From contig NC_134525.1 in assembly GCF_027942865.1 (NCBI RefSeq), positions 22,691,657 to 22,755,656 of the forward strand: 64,000 nucleotides of DNA, in the 5' to 3' direction. A program made the position numbers and the translations under genes. Source of the DNA: Odontesthes bonariensis. Taxonomy: Eukaryota > Chordata > Actinopteri > Atheriniformes > Atherinopsidae. Below the pieces are notes generated by a model that worked only from the letters and a program-made list of their open reading frames with translations, was not told where the DNA came from and did not search any database. Shown here piece by piece: positions 46,601-63,529 of this stretch (positions are counted from its first letter, which is position 1; the number at the start of each line of letters is the position of its first letter).

Positions 46601-47686
46601 AATTTGGATATTTGCAGCATTTATACAACTTCATATTGTGCAGCCAAACAACAGAATTTTCTTGTTGATAATCCTTTTTAACTGCCCATCTAATCTACAG
46701 AATAGAAAATAATTCTATGTTCTTAACAGTCAAAGGAGAATTATATTGTTGCAGAGTAATATTGAATAATTGAGGATCAAAACAAAATAAATAAATATGA
46801 AGAACAAAGGCTTTAATGATGCATAATATTTATCAGCATATAAATTACACATTCACATTGTCGGCTGCAGGCATTCCTTGTTTTTTCCCTTTTTTGTCGG
46901 TTTTCCAATCACCTTCTCAGACTCACAAACCATAAGTCTAACAAACTGTTTGACAGGTAGTCAATCGTTTGTGAAGGCATCCACTTGTATCTTTTGGAAC
47001 AGGCGGAAGTGTATCAAATGCACTGGAGAAATCAAAGAACACGATCCTCACAGTTTTACTTGCTGTGTTCGGCATCTTCAACTTCTCACATTCTTTAAGA
47101 ACACATCTGTATTACTTTGATTCAATAAAATACATAATCACAAATCAATCAGATCTACTCGTGCTTTAATGACATAGCAGATTTTGATCCTTACTCTGAC
47201 TTACTGAGATAAACAGCATTTAACACCTCTTGGTGAGATCTTAATTGTTTGGGTTTATTTTCATTTTATTTTTAACCTTTATTTAACCAGATAAAAGCTC
47301 ATTGAGATCAGGATCTCTTTCACAAGTGAAGCGACGGATCAGTATGGCCTGGAAATGTTGAACCTGCTTCGTATTTCAAGCACCTAGCAGACGCTGATGG
47401 AGAACACACAGATTAAAGTGTTAAATGTTAAGTTCTGCTCACCTTCATGTAATAATCGGGCTGCCCAGCCTGTGTTTTCCTCTTTCTGCCTCTTCTACCA
47501 TCCGGAGACTCGTTCCTGTAAAACACAAAACTTGAGTGTGAAGCAGCGGAGCAGGGGTAATTCACACAGAAGTGTTTCTGTTCATTGAATTAAAATCGTT
47601 CACCGGTATGTGACGCCTGAACGATCCTGACTCCTGACGTCTTCATCGAAGGTTGGCAGTCCCGTGAACAAGTTTGATAAAGCCAT
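40627..47686 (-). CDS. CCCH zinc-finger protein, ZC3H4/6/8 family (ZC3H6-like)
   Basis: Coding exons on the minus strand: 47686-47604, 47515-47443, 46562-46281, 46162-46061, 45951-45837, 45717-45608, 44332-44205, 44123-42709, 42589-42476, 42398-42316 and 40941-40627. They sum to 2820 nt (939 residues) with matching phases. Three CCCH fingers are spaced as C-x7-C-x5-C-x3-H (about 170-188), the same (200-218), and C-x8-C-x5-C-x3-H (223-242), preceded by MTQEFKEQN. Order and linkers match ZC3H6/ZC3H8, as does LLDKVL after finger 3. The C-terminus ([11 protein letters not shown]) resembles the ZC3H6 end. In this family the fingers bind RNA, and ZC3H4 acts with WDR82 in transcription termination; a nuclear role here is inferred. 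The large Ser/Thr-rich exon is poorly conserved. A deleted Tc1 lies in the intron before 44332. The exact orthologue is uncertain. Confidence 0.8.
44470..45250 (-). mobile_element. Tc1-N, copy 2, in an intron of the CCCH gene
   Basis: It is the same deleted Tc1 family as 21235-22465, reversed. Matching segments include gatttgatctgagcacc, the block around gattcatccctccatcagac, and ttccttaagaacggcttctt. End positions are approximate because terminal repeats are eroded. Confidence 0.65.
44661..45162 (-). pseudogene. Tc1-N transposase with internal deletion
   Basis: The N-terminal helix-turn-helix half reads [40 protein letters not shown] and [19 protein letters not shown] frame change then leads to [17 protein letters not shown] and [20 protein letters not shown]. 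The enzyme core between the first and third catalytic acidic residues is gone. Copy 1 near 21985-22228 shares this deletion junction, so both descend from one already deleted element that must have used a transposase supplied in trans. Confidence 0.7.
45449..45560 (+). mobile_element. Tc1 transposase C-terminal scrap
   Basis: [18 protein letters not shown], followed by an LQKSLADW region, resembles the end of a Tc1 transposase. It lies in the intron after exon 6. A related scrap (gctcaagaccactttaaa) occurs at 56742-56800. Confidence 0.5.
45718..45836 (-). other. Probable U12-type AT-AC intron
   Basis: The intron begins ATATCCTTTT and ends CTGAGCTCCAC, with a branch-site-like TTTCCTTTACT whose A lies 11 bases before the end. 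It is the only way to join exon 5 (finger 2) to exon 6 (finger 3) in frame; no GT donor exists at the right place. Length is 119 bases. Confidence 0.75.
45952..46060 (-). other. GC-AG intron
   Basis: The donor reads AAG/GCAGGT. Using the nearby GT (four bases on) would put a stop at the start of the next exon, whereas the GC donor gives [11 protein letters not shown] and a complete finger 1. The acceptor is tctgtccag. Length is 109 bases. Confidence 0.7.
47262..47330 (-). repeat. Common teleost LINE/SINE tail fragment
   Basis: The motif aacctttatttaaccagata aaagctcattgagatcagga is a frequent interspersed repeat tail in fish genomes, here inside intron 2 of the CCCH gene. The family was not determined. 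Confidence 0.45.
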
Positions 47687-47960
47687 TTTGTTTTCGTCAG
47701 GATTTTTTTGTCTTTGTTAAAGGCTTGCAGTTAGAAGATAACAAACTCTCATGCACGTGGGAGTGACGCTTACAGATAAACACCTGCTCCAACAGGTAAT
47801 CTTAACACAGGTCACCCTGTTGTGATTTTCATGTTACCTGCTCTGACCATGGGAGTATTATGGCTCTGACCTGCAGACTTCTGGTGCTTCACATGTTTCC
47901 GTCAGAGAGCTGCATCACGCTGTCGTCTACTTCCGTGTTTGAGACCTACGTCACCTTCTT
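47687..47960 (-). promoter_or_regulatory. 5' UTR and putative promoter of the CCCH gene
   Basis: The sequence upstream of the start codon carries ETS-type (acttccg, plus strand about 47930) and CRE-type (tacgtcac, about 47947) motifs. The transcription start is not visible from sequence. Confidence 0.4.
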
Positions 47961-50900
47961 GGACTCTACCAAATGCAGGCAGAATGGGAGGGGGGATGCT
48001 GCACGCTGACACCGCCTATTTTAAGCTTTTTTTTTTTTTTTTTTTAATTTCCTGATCGAAACCGTCTTCTTGGAAACTGGACTGGGATTTTATACTTATT
48101 AGAAATTGGTGAAATAAAAGAAACTGACTTTAACGTGACTGCACAAACATTATCTTTTTTCCCACCCCTGTGTTGGAAAAAAGACAAAACATGAATATGC
48201 ACCGTCTAAAAAAAAAAGAAATACAACCCCAGGCAAACAAATATGCATTCACAACTACTGGATGATATTTATTCGGCTTTTTTATTTGTTACAAAAAAAA
48301 AGCACAGTATCTTGCAGTTGAATAATTGAATCAAGAAGAGGAAAAAAATAGAATTTTTCAGAATCAGTTTCAAACTTTCTTGTATAACAATTAACAGATC
48401 ATCTTGCAGGATGGAGCCTTGTCATAGACCATTTTCTTTCATTTTCCTCCATAAATTTGAACTCAGATTGAGATCATACAGTCTGCTGGCCGTGTCATTG
48501 AATTGATGTCTTTGTTGTAGCGAAATTTGAACACTTTTTCCTAATGGTCATTTTTGTAGGTTTAAATACGACATCTTCACCTTCAGAAGTCATATTCATA
48601 CCATTCTGCTTCTGTGAAGTCAAATAAAACACATGGCTCAAAAGTATCACAAAGTGAAGAACTCAATCACTTTACGGTTATCTTACAGCAGTTGAATTAA
48701 TATCTTAAAACAGTACTCTGGTGCCCAAGGTGAAAGGAATCAGCATCATGCTCCACTACAAGATGGTCAAAGCAAGCTCTGCTCATCACGATGCATCCAA
48801 AGTATACAAGTCAACTATTTAGTTTGCAGCTTTTTTCCTCTTTTCGCTTGTCTCTCAAGACTCGATATTTTCACACACATATTAGAGTGTATTAGTACGC
48901 AGAGGGACAGTGATAGTAGCAAATTTAAATTCAAATTAAACAGCAACAGCAAAATACGCCAAAAAAAAACCAACAAAAAAACAGACCAGTGGCTGTGTGA
49001 CTAAATCTGTGGTAGCACCACCTCTGATAAGATCATACTCAGTGGCAGTGCACGACACAGGGTTGTTAAACGTGCAGCTGTCTGCGTCAAGGCCATAACA
49101 AAAGTTCAACTTACATTACAGGTGTTTTATTCAGACTTTCTGCTTTCCAAAGTCGTCTGTTACATCCATCAGATTCAGCTGCCGTCGCTGGCTTCATTAA
49201 AGCTTTCCTCTGAATCTTTTGTTTCGGCGCTCCAGTTTTTTTTTTTTGTTTCCGTTTTGCTGCGTAGTTACACACATGTCTGTGTCATCCTAATGTATTT
49301 GCTTTAGTTGTATATGTTAGTATTTACACCTTACACAGATGCAGAAATGATCAAAAGTCTTGTGGTTTCTGGCTTCATAATTGAGCATGACACGTTCACT
49401 ATCAACAAGAATACTGTTCAATTGCATGTTTGTCAGATAAAAACAGCTTTTTTCAGTTCAGTTCTTACAGTTGGCTCACAAACATTGACTCCTGTGTCTT
49501 TGCATGTGTTTTCATTACTTTTGTTGTACTCTCAGTCCCATTGCTTTGTCTTCCTTGTTCAACCCGCATGTTCCCCTTTTACAACCTTCCCATTTGGTTT
49601 GTACTTGGTCCAAACTGTAGACACAGCTGACTGAGAACAACCAACATATCCCCTTTCACACTGAGGAATAACCCCCGTTTAATTCGCGAATTTAGCGTGT
49701 CCGCTTTTCCTTTCACACTGAGGACCCGGGCTGGCGTGTAGATTGCCACACTTGAATGATCTTTTTGAAGGATTTTCACAGTCCTTTCTTTTGTTTCCCC
49801 TGACAGCTCTCTTGTTAAAGCCATGTTTTCTGCCAATCAGTCAGCCTCAACAGCACTCTCTTTCAACTGTAGACAAAAATTTGTGCAGATATTTGTTTTA
49901 GAAATGCAAAAGTTTAATATTTTTATCAGTGTCAGCAAACTCTTCTGATAATGCAGTTGTTGTTTTTTTTAGGGTTTACCTTGTTTTCTCTTTCTGTTCT
50001 GATGCAGCTCATAACAACTGGTTTCCTCTGAGAAACCACAGCTATGACTCTCTGGGGCCTATTTACACAGATTTAATCACATTTACCTGTAAAAAAAAAA
50101 TGTGAAAATGCTGCACACGTGTGACAGTAAAACCGTATAAATCACATAAATGCTGCAAACACGATGCCAAACTTCCAGATGAAATGTTGAAAGGATTATT
50201 GCAGCTATTACATGTTACTGCCTTTTGAGGGCTGACATATAAACAGAGGTGAAGTTGAACCACATAATCAATCAGTCCAGAGCCCTGTGTTTATGTGGGA
50301 GAGGAGGAGGAATGAAAGTGCAAGGGAGGGAGAAAGACAGTTCATGTTTTCAGAGTTACTTCAGCATCTTGTGTCTTATCTTTGGTTCTGTCTGTAATAT
50401 TTGAGGGTGTGCGCAGAGCAAAGTACATTCAGGGTTGAAATCAGGTGTGAAAATACTCTTCTATTACAATGGAAATTGACTGTACCAACTTCAGAAATAC
50501 ACATTTTACTGTTAAGAAGGAAACACAATCGGGACGCTTTATGGTATCTATACGTTTTGGTTATTTCTGCCTTTCTCTAGAGTAAAACCAGGTAAAACTA
50601 AATCATTTTTTAGGCTGGCGCCTTGAAAGGTTTGCTGTTAACAGACGAGCTGTGTAAAAAGCTGGCTCTTACTTGCTTTTTTTGTGAGACTGTCTGCTGT
50701 GTTGCATCAAAGTACTTCGATTCAGGATTCAGTTTATTATGAAACAACACAAACTTTAACAACTAAATCACTAGAAAAGAGTGCCTGTCACAAAACACAA
50801 CACAGCAGGAAGATATAACCTGATAAATCAAAATAAGGACCAGTGAAGAAGTATATTTTGTTTTTTTTATATATGTATATTTTTCCTGCTTTCAGTTGTT

Positions 50901-52860
50901 GTATCATGTGGAAAATAGTAAAAACCCTTTGAGGAGTCTGTGATTACATTTTCCACTGTTCCACACAGCTTCTTCCCACAGCTGCAAACAGGAGACATTT
51001 TGGTTCTTTAGAACAGATCAGCCTCTCTTTTGAGACGCAGCCACTACTATCACCGCAGTTACACGGCTCTGTTATCTTATATTCAAACACACTCCACTCT
51101 TAATAACCACCCACACACGAACAGACCTATCAGAGCCCTGAAGGTGTTCTTTTGCTTTGCAGCACAACTCTGGGATCCGATTATGTAAACGCTCACATGA
51201 GGCTAAACACAAGGCTGTCACAGTGAATTTAGCCACATAAGATGAGCACAGTGTGCGCTTCTGCAATCGAAATAAACCTGAGGTGTTTTAACAGTCAGAA
51301 GTGACTGGAGCAGCAGCTACTCCCAGTTTAAGGGCCATATGAGCGCCTCGTTTGCATTTTCATCTGCTCAGAGCAGAAACATCACAGCTGCAATGTCTGA
51401 TAACATGTTCATGTCGAATAATGCAAAAACAGTTGTCATACATACTGCTGATACAGCTCCTGAAATACACTTTCGAGGTTTTATTACAACTGTTGTGAAC
51501 ACGTCCAAGATATATACAATGGGCCTTCTTAGCCCTTTACATGTAAAATAATCTAATAATATCTTGTGTTGTTGTCAGTCTAAGGTTGTATTTGCCTCAT
51601 TTTAAGACCTGATAAGGACCAGATTATTTTCTCTTGTGTCTTGAAAACCTTTGAATTGAAAGAGGGTGAACCTACTAATTAACATGACTGAATCTTACAT
51701 TCATACACTAATCAGTGACTAATTTACATAACTATCAAATATATTGATAATAAATAAGACTGATGTTTTCCAAAAGTGAACTAATATGTCACTACAAGGT
51801 TTCTGTATGTTAATCGCTTGAAACACAAAAAAAACATGGAAATTAATTAATACAAAATTAAAAATGAGCTGCTTAAAAGATTGTAAACAGGACTGTAACA
51901 GATACAGAGTAAAGCTGGAGCCACACGACTGTGCTAACCTTTAACCTACAAAAGTGAAACACAGGTTATGAACTCATTACATTTATGGCTTTTCAAACCA
52001 AAGAAATTAGTGCATAAAGTGAGATGCAGGTGAGTGTGGAGAAAATACAAAGGGCCATAAACACATGAATGAAAATAAAGCAGTCAGTCTTGTTTTTTTC
52101 AATCTTATCGTTTAGCATCATTAGCAACAGTTTTTCTGCATGTACAGCTCCCACATACAGGTAATAAAGGTATACGTATTCAGGTGTAAAACCACATTCA
52201 GATTCCAGAGAATTAAAACTTATACGGCTGAATTTGGTCAACAAACTGACAACAGTCTACAAAGAGTGGCTGCTCTGAGGAATCTATTTCCTAATAGGGA
52301 ATCACCCTAAGCATATACACATTTCATACAATATAAGTCACACTAATATATGTTTATTGTAACACATAACTTAAAAATACAAGAAAATGTTACAAAAAAG
52401 ATTTGCAGTTTTAAGTGTAAAACTGTGTCTTAAAATGTATGATCATAATACCTTCTCCCAAGCAGTCTGTTTCCAAAACATGAAAGACCATAAAACATTA
52501 CAATGATAAGCTACTTTTCTCTTTTACTACACAAATAGTTATTTATTTGGTTATCATCTTTACCACCTTTAAACTTTGTTAGATTGTTCATATATACCAA
52601 ATAAAGCTTTAATTGAGCAAAAAAACATTGTAGTATCTAGGTCTTAATCAATATAATTGTAAAATATCAAATTTGTATGCGCTATTTGATTTACTCATTT
52701 CTGGCTATGATGAAACTATACTCAATTTAAACAGAAATCACAGATTTAATCTTTGTTCTCCGCTCTATGGGCTGTAAGTGAAAAATAATCACCCCGTTTT
52801 GCAGTCTGTTGTCGAGGCAGGACGGTGTTGATCTTGCCTAAACCTATCATCTTTGATCAA
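47961..52860. other. About 4.9 kb without recognisable gene
   Basis: It contains a T run at about 48028-48045 and a direct repeat of cctttcacactgagga at about 49650 and 49715. No coding exon or transposon domain was recognised. It may hold regulatory DNA between the two divergently oriented genes. Confidence 0.45.
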
Positions 52861-52927
52861 AGGCTACGTCTCGCGAGAACGCCTACGTCACGTGGATAAT
52901 GGCCGAAGATCGCGGATTTTAGAAGGT
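52861..52927 (+). promoter_or_regulatory. Promoter and non-coding exon 1 of the myoneurin-like gene
   Basis: TCTCGCGAGA at 52869-52878 is the palindromic element of many TATA-less vertebrate promoters. TACGTCACGTGG at 52884-52895 combines CRE-like and E-box motifs. A donor (TTAGAAG/GTACTT) near 52927 probably ends the first untranslated exon. Confidence 0.55.
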
Positions 52928-53497
52928 ACTTTTCAGCTTTTATTTACTTTACTGTGGATTGATACCGAGCGAATGCATTGAATATGATTAAATTAACCAC
53001 ACACTTGCACGACTTATTGCAGAAATAACCCTAATTCTTATATTTTGTGGCCGCTTACGTCGACCCTACTTGTACAAACCGCCAAACCTTCGAAATAAGA
53101 GCACAATGTTTTCCGCGCTTTTTATCAATACAAAAATAGTTAGCTTTAGCCTCGCAACTCATCCGCTCTGGTCAGACACTTGGGAGACATACACGCCTCG
53201 ATGTTGGCTTGTATAGTATGTAAAGCTTTAATAAATCCAAGTGAAACAACAAACAACCAGCAGAGGTCATTTTAACTGATCTACGACACTGTTGTTAGCT
53301 TTAGCTTTAGCCGAAGGCCTGTTCAGGAAGCAGGCGGGAGCTTTTATTTTCCAAAATTGCTTCTTCATCTCACCTGTCAAAGATGCTGAGTTATACCTGT
53401 CCTTAAGCGTTTATGATGATGGGAAATTGTTAATTAGACTGTTGATAGTACAATGGCTTTGACTTATTTTCTGTTTGTCCCTAATTGTCGCCAACAG

Positions 53498-53567
53498 AGG
53501 AAGCTACTAACTCCAAATTAAAGAGGCGGTGAAGCTGTGACTCTTCAGCAGCAGTACACTACTGAGA
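53498..53567 (+). other. Probable non-coding exon 2 of the myoneurin-like gene
   Basis: Acceptor gccaacag and donor ACTGAGA/GTAAGT bound a 70-base segment with no start codon in a useful frame. It sits between the promoter and the first coding exon. Confidence 0.4.
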
Positions 53568-53852
53568 GTAAGTTTTTATGTCATTATTAAGTCTTATAGT
53601 CCGAGAAAAGAATAATGGTGTTTGTGGCTTTAGTGAATTTCCATATTTAAATTATTTCAAGCATTAATTCAACTCCATTATTTACTGAACACTTTTCAGT
53701 AAAGATTTTAAGTCATAAAAGGTACAAATATGCTTTACGCATATTGTCAACAAGTACTCATGTGAGGCCCAACAACAAAGCTGTGCATCAAAATCTGGTA
53801 TTTTTTTTATTTCCCTGAGCTGCTGAATTCCAGACAGACTGTTAAAACCATA

Positions 53853-54865
53853 CAGTAATGTGAAAAAGAAAGTACACCCTGTTTCAGTTTGAAGGTAAAT
53901 CATCTGGTCCTCATCTGATCCAAGGAGGAAAGACATCAGCAATGACCTTAAAGAAGCAATTTTTGCTGCCCATTAATCTGGGAAGGATTATAAGACCATT
54001 TCCAAACTATTTGGAGTTCATACAGAGAGAAAGATTATTCACAAGTGAAAAACATTTAAGTCAGCTGTCAATCTTCCCAGGAGACATCCCAGCAATTTCA
54101 ACCCAAGAGCTACATCTCAGACTCTACAGGCCTCAGTTGGCAAGTTAAATGTTCATGAGAATACAGTTAGAAAAAGACTGAACAGGTTGTTTGGAAGGGT
54201 TGCAGGAGAAAGCCTTTTCTCTCTAAAAAGAACATGGCAGCACAGCTTAGGTTTGCAAAGCTGCATCTGAACAAACCACAAGACTTCTGGAACAATGTCC
54301 TTAGGACAGACCAGACCAAAGTGGAGCTGTTTGGTCATAATGCACAGCAGCACGTTTGGAGAAAACCAAACACAGCATATCAGCACAAACACCTCATACC
54401 AGCTGTCAAGCACGGTGGTGGAGGGCTGATGAGCTGGGCTTGTTTTGCAGCCACAGGACCTGGGCACCTTGCAGCCATTGAGTCCACCATGAACCTCTGG
54501 ATACCAAAGTATTCTAGAGTCAGATGTGAGGCCATCTGTCTGACAACTAAAGCTTGGCTGAAACTGGGTCATCAACAGGAGAATGATCCCAAACACAGCA
54601 GCAAATCTACAGCAGAATGTCTAAAAAAGAAAAGAATCAAGATGTTGCAATGGTCCAGTCAAAGTCCAGACCTCAGCCTGACTGAAATGCTGTGGTGGGA
54701 CCTTAAGAGAGCTGTACATAAACCGATGCTGCAAACCTCAATGAACTGAAGCGAAGCTGGAAAGGAGAGTGGCCAAAATTCCTCCACAACCATGTGAGAG
54801 ACTGATAACGTCATACAGAAAACCATTACTTCAACTTATTGCTGCTAAAGGTGGTTCAACAACTT
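53853..54865 (+). mobile_element. Tc1-like transposon in a 5' intron of the myoneurin-like gene
   Basis: After TA the left end reads cagtaatgtgaaaaagaaag, a known style of teleost Tc1 terminus. The right terminal repeat is missing or eroded. It carries a partly open transposase. Confidence 0.7.
54234..54749 (+). pseudogene. Tc1-like transposase, catalytic part
   Basis: The 171-codon open fragment reads RFAKLHLNKPQDFWNNVLRT, then DQTKVELFGHNAQQHVWRKP (first catalytic Asp), GGGGLMSWACFAATG, QENDPKH (second Asp) and SPDLSLTEMLWWDLKR (third acidic). The DNA-binding half upstream (53942-54180) is broken by stops and frameshifts. All three catalytic regions are present, but the insert between 54490 and 54580 reads differently from typical Tc1, suggesting local frame errors. 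Confidence 0.7.
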
Positions 54866-55013
54866 TATCCTTTAAGGGACTCATACATTTATGGAGTAGT
54901 TGTTAGCAGTCAATGTCAGAACTGTCTCATAAATCTTATTGCAAGCCACATGCTCACTCAGAAAGAGTTGTTTCATTGATGTTCACTGTGCTGTCCCTTG
55001 TTTGCCAGCAGTG

Positions 55014-60453
<5,440 letters not shown>

Positions 60454-60493
60454 TGAACTTTTAACGTGCATTCTATGGTCGGCCCCCGTTTGG

Positions 60494-60499
60494 AATAAA
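60494..60499 (+). terminator. Poly(A) signal AATAAA of the myoneurin-like gene
   Basis: AATAAA lies 41 bases after the TGA stop, giving a very short 3' UTR if used. Further A/T-rich sequence downstream could hold alternative signals. Confidence 0.55.
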
Positions 60500-62484
60500 G
60501 TCAGTTCACACATTCAGGCTAATGTAAAGTACCCTTTGGTAACATCTAATCTTGAATTTTAGGTATAATTAAGTACAGCTCGGGCTGTGGTTTTATAGTT
60601 TTGTCCGTTTCTATCTGCAGGATTTAAAAAAAAAAAGAAAGAAAAAAAAGAAAAAAAAAGATAAGAGAACGCAAGCAGTTTGGTCGGAAACCTCCAAGTT
60701 GAACGAACAGTAAAATTATTCCAAAAATAGTTAGTTTACAGTTTACTCACCACATTGTGCTTTGGTTCAACCCTCTGCAGCAGGGCTCCAATTTACATTT
60801 ATATTCTTTATTAAGTAGTAAGTTTCTAAACTGCTCTGCTCATTTCATATTTGATTAAATGTCAAAATGTAGTTTTTAAACCAAAGCTTAACTCTTTTCT
60901 CCCTGTTATTCCAAAGTTAAACAGTTAAAAGAAAAAGCAAAGAAATGCTGAAACTGCTTAAAACACAGTGCTGAAATGACTGGTTACTAAAACAGTTGTC
61001 TTTCTATCGACTGACCCTTTCAGCCCCGGGGTGCACACATTTCTATTTTTGCAATGATACTTCAGATATCTCATCTGCAAATAAACTAGTTGAAATATTT
61101 TTGGATCTTATATTTGTCTCTGAAAAGTTTTGTTTTCTTAATTAACCAGTAAGTTTTTGTCTCAAAAAATGTGGAAAATATAAAATAAGATTTGTGTACA
61201 TTTTCATTTCATCATGTGCAACGAAAAATAAGGCCACTCTTTGGAAAAAAATAATGGCTTTCGATTTTTTTTATGTCGATCCATTAAACAAGTACTCATT
61301 TTGGCACTAACTTGGATAAACTTTCTTATCATACTGCCATGACATGACATTCAGTTTCTACAGATTCAGCTCAGATATCACCAAAGACAAGAAAACTCAA
61401 GAAAAGCAGTGTTTAATGTAAGCTTATGCTACATTTACTTTATATTTACAGTAGGATTTATGATCAAAGCTACAAAAATAAGCCCCGAAAAGACCTGAAA
61501 GACTCCCAAAGAGACGACAGGATGGATAAACAAGTTTGTTTTCATGACTCAGAATCCAGCCTGTGTGCATACTGCCATCCCTGCATTTCTCTTCCAACAT
61601 CTATTCTAAACACCACTGATGGTTTTATTATGTTGTTCAAACATTTCTGTCTTCAACACTGATTTGTGGCTGCAGCTACTTGCTGTTACGGCTTACTCGT
61701 GTGGAATAACTGATGATTTACTGTAGTCAATAGGAGCCTTACAATCACGACAAGCTGTATGTTTTTTTTATTTATCTTAAATAGTGAATGCTCCACATGT
61801 GACGGCGGCTTCATAGATCTTAACGCTGAGCTGTCGTACTCGCGGCCATGTTTTTTTAAAATCAAATGTTTCGGTGTTCGAGTCTGCAAACTGCTGTACA
61901 TGAAGCATTTCCGTTAGCTTGAAAGTATTTGTTAATTTCGTGCTTTTTACTTTCACAGATATAAGCATTACATGTACAAGTTCACAACTGTGTAAAACTG
62001 TACAACTGAGCAAGAAAATAAAGACAAAAAAAAGGGACAGATGTCGGTCTTTTGCGGTTGAATTTGGAAAAACATTTCCTTCAGCATCAATTCATTTTAA
62101 ATCACTGAATCCTGCTGTGAAAACAGTTCAGAAAGGATACTTCACTGAATGTATTTCTGTATAAGATGCCTCCACATTAGCACATATTCATAGTGTGTAG
62201 TTCTGAATTCAATCAATAAGAAAAGGACTAAAGTCTTTTATTGCCTTCCTTTTGAGGATAAGATTAGTTTTTTGTACACACAAATATAAGTACATTTACA
62301 CATGTATACAAACATTTACAGACACCTACCTGTGCACATAGCATAGATAAAACATGCAGATTATCAACAAATAAGCAAGGAGTTGACCAAATCCTTCATG
62401 GACAACACTGCGGGAGATGGAGCCATCTCCTTGGCAGGCCAACTAATTGCTTTTCAAGGAGGAGGGCTTGTGTCGTAAGTAGAA
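60500..62484. other. Intergenic DNA, no gene seen
   Basis: A-rich purine tract at about 60627-60665. No domain-bearing reading frame was recognised. Confidence 0.5.
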
Positions 62485-62880
62485 TAGAAAAATACTTTAT
62501 TCATCCCTCATTGGGGGGAATTCGAATTAGTCAAGTAGCTCAACAAATTATAAATATTTACAATGATTGTATATTAGACAACAGTAATAATGATAATAAA
62601 TGACTAAATAAATTTGAGAAAAACATGTCAGCAGTTACTGTTAAAAAGCCTTATCAGCCATAAGGCTTTTTAGGGGACAACGGACCTCTTGAACCTCTCA
62701 GTCCTGCAGCGCAGAGAGATGAGCCTCTCACTGCAGCTGAACAAGTAGTGGATCTGTGAATATATATGTTTGTAGACAAAGAGGAATGTTATTTCTGTGC
62801 ATTAGATGCATCACATTAATCAAGTCAATCCAGTTTGTGGAGGAGCCAGTGTCGTCGTCCCCCTCGTAAAAATCAGGATG
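62485..62880 (-). mobile_element. Rex1/L2-like LINE 3' fragment, reversed
   Basis: atagaaaaatactttattca at 62486 is the complement of a LINE 3' tail like that of the Rex1 at 16600-16625. Further in, aagccttatcagccataagg and gcagcgcagagagatgagcc look like eroded coding or UTR sequence. No open frame remains. Confidence 0.5.
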
Positions 62881-62884
62881 TTAA

Positions 62885-63245
62885 ATGTGTATCATAGTCA
62901 AAGTCAGCTTTATTGTCAATTCTGTAATACATACTCAGACATATTCGGAATTGAAATTTCGTGACTTTCAGTCTCTCTGTTACAACACAGTAAAAAAATA
63001 TAATTAACAGTAAACTGAATACAAAAAGTCTTAATATAAGAATATATTAAAAGTATAAGGAGAAAAAGTATCAAGTATATGCTATCATATGCAAAAAGTA
63101 CCAGTAAACAGTAAACTATAAGTATAAAATATTAAAACCGAAAATGCAGAAATGAGGTAGAATGCTGTGCAATGTAAACAAATTGAGCAAGCTGTTACCA
63201 CAGCTGTATTGAAGTGTCTTGCGTGTATTGCTATAACGGATAAAG
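62885..63245 (-). mobile_element. Second reversed LINE 3' fragment
   Basis: gtcaaagtcagctttattgt followed by caattctgtaatacatac is the reversed 3' end of a common fish LINE family. The rest (63000-63245) is AT-rich UTR-like sequence. Confidence 0.5.
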
Positions 63246-63422
63246 ATGCTCCGCAGTTTATGGAGAGCAAATATAACCGCTAAAATGCAAAAGCAAGAAA
63301 AACTGATTCTTTTCTGTGGCAGAAAACTACTAATTTTTTTAACTATTTGTGCTTTTTGTCCTTGTGGGGACGCCGTCTGAAGCTGTTGTCATAGCAACGT
63401 ACAATGCGCCGCAGCCTGAAAA

Positions 63423-63529
63423 ATGGCTGGGAAAACGATTTCAGAGTGCTACGAAGCTGTCTGCTCCGAACATGACATGAAAATTAACCCAGACATTTCA
63501 GACGTTTTAGAGAAGACGTCAGAAACAGG
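63423..63529 (+). CDS. First coding exon of a leucine-rich-repeat-type gene, candidate lrrc34
   Basis: The ATG exon encodes MAGKTISECYEAVCSEHD, then MKINPDISDVLEKTSET, and ends at a consensus donor (CAGG/GTGAGT). The pattern of a C-containing helix followed by a NP-x-I-x-x-x-L segment resembles the N-terminus of ribonuclease-inhibitor-like LRR proteins. In mammals LRRC34 lies next to MYNN, so this is a reasonable candidate by position. The remaining exons are beyond the window. No leucine-rich repeat is visible yet, so the identity is inference. Confidence 0.5.
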
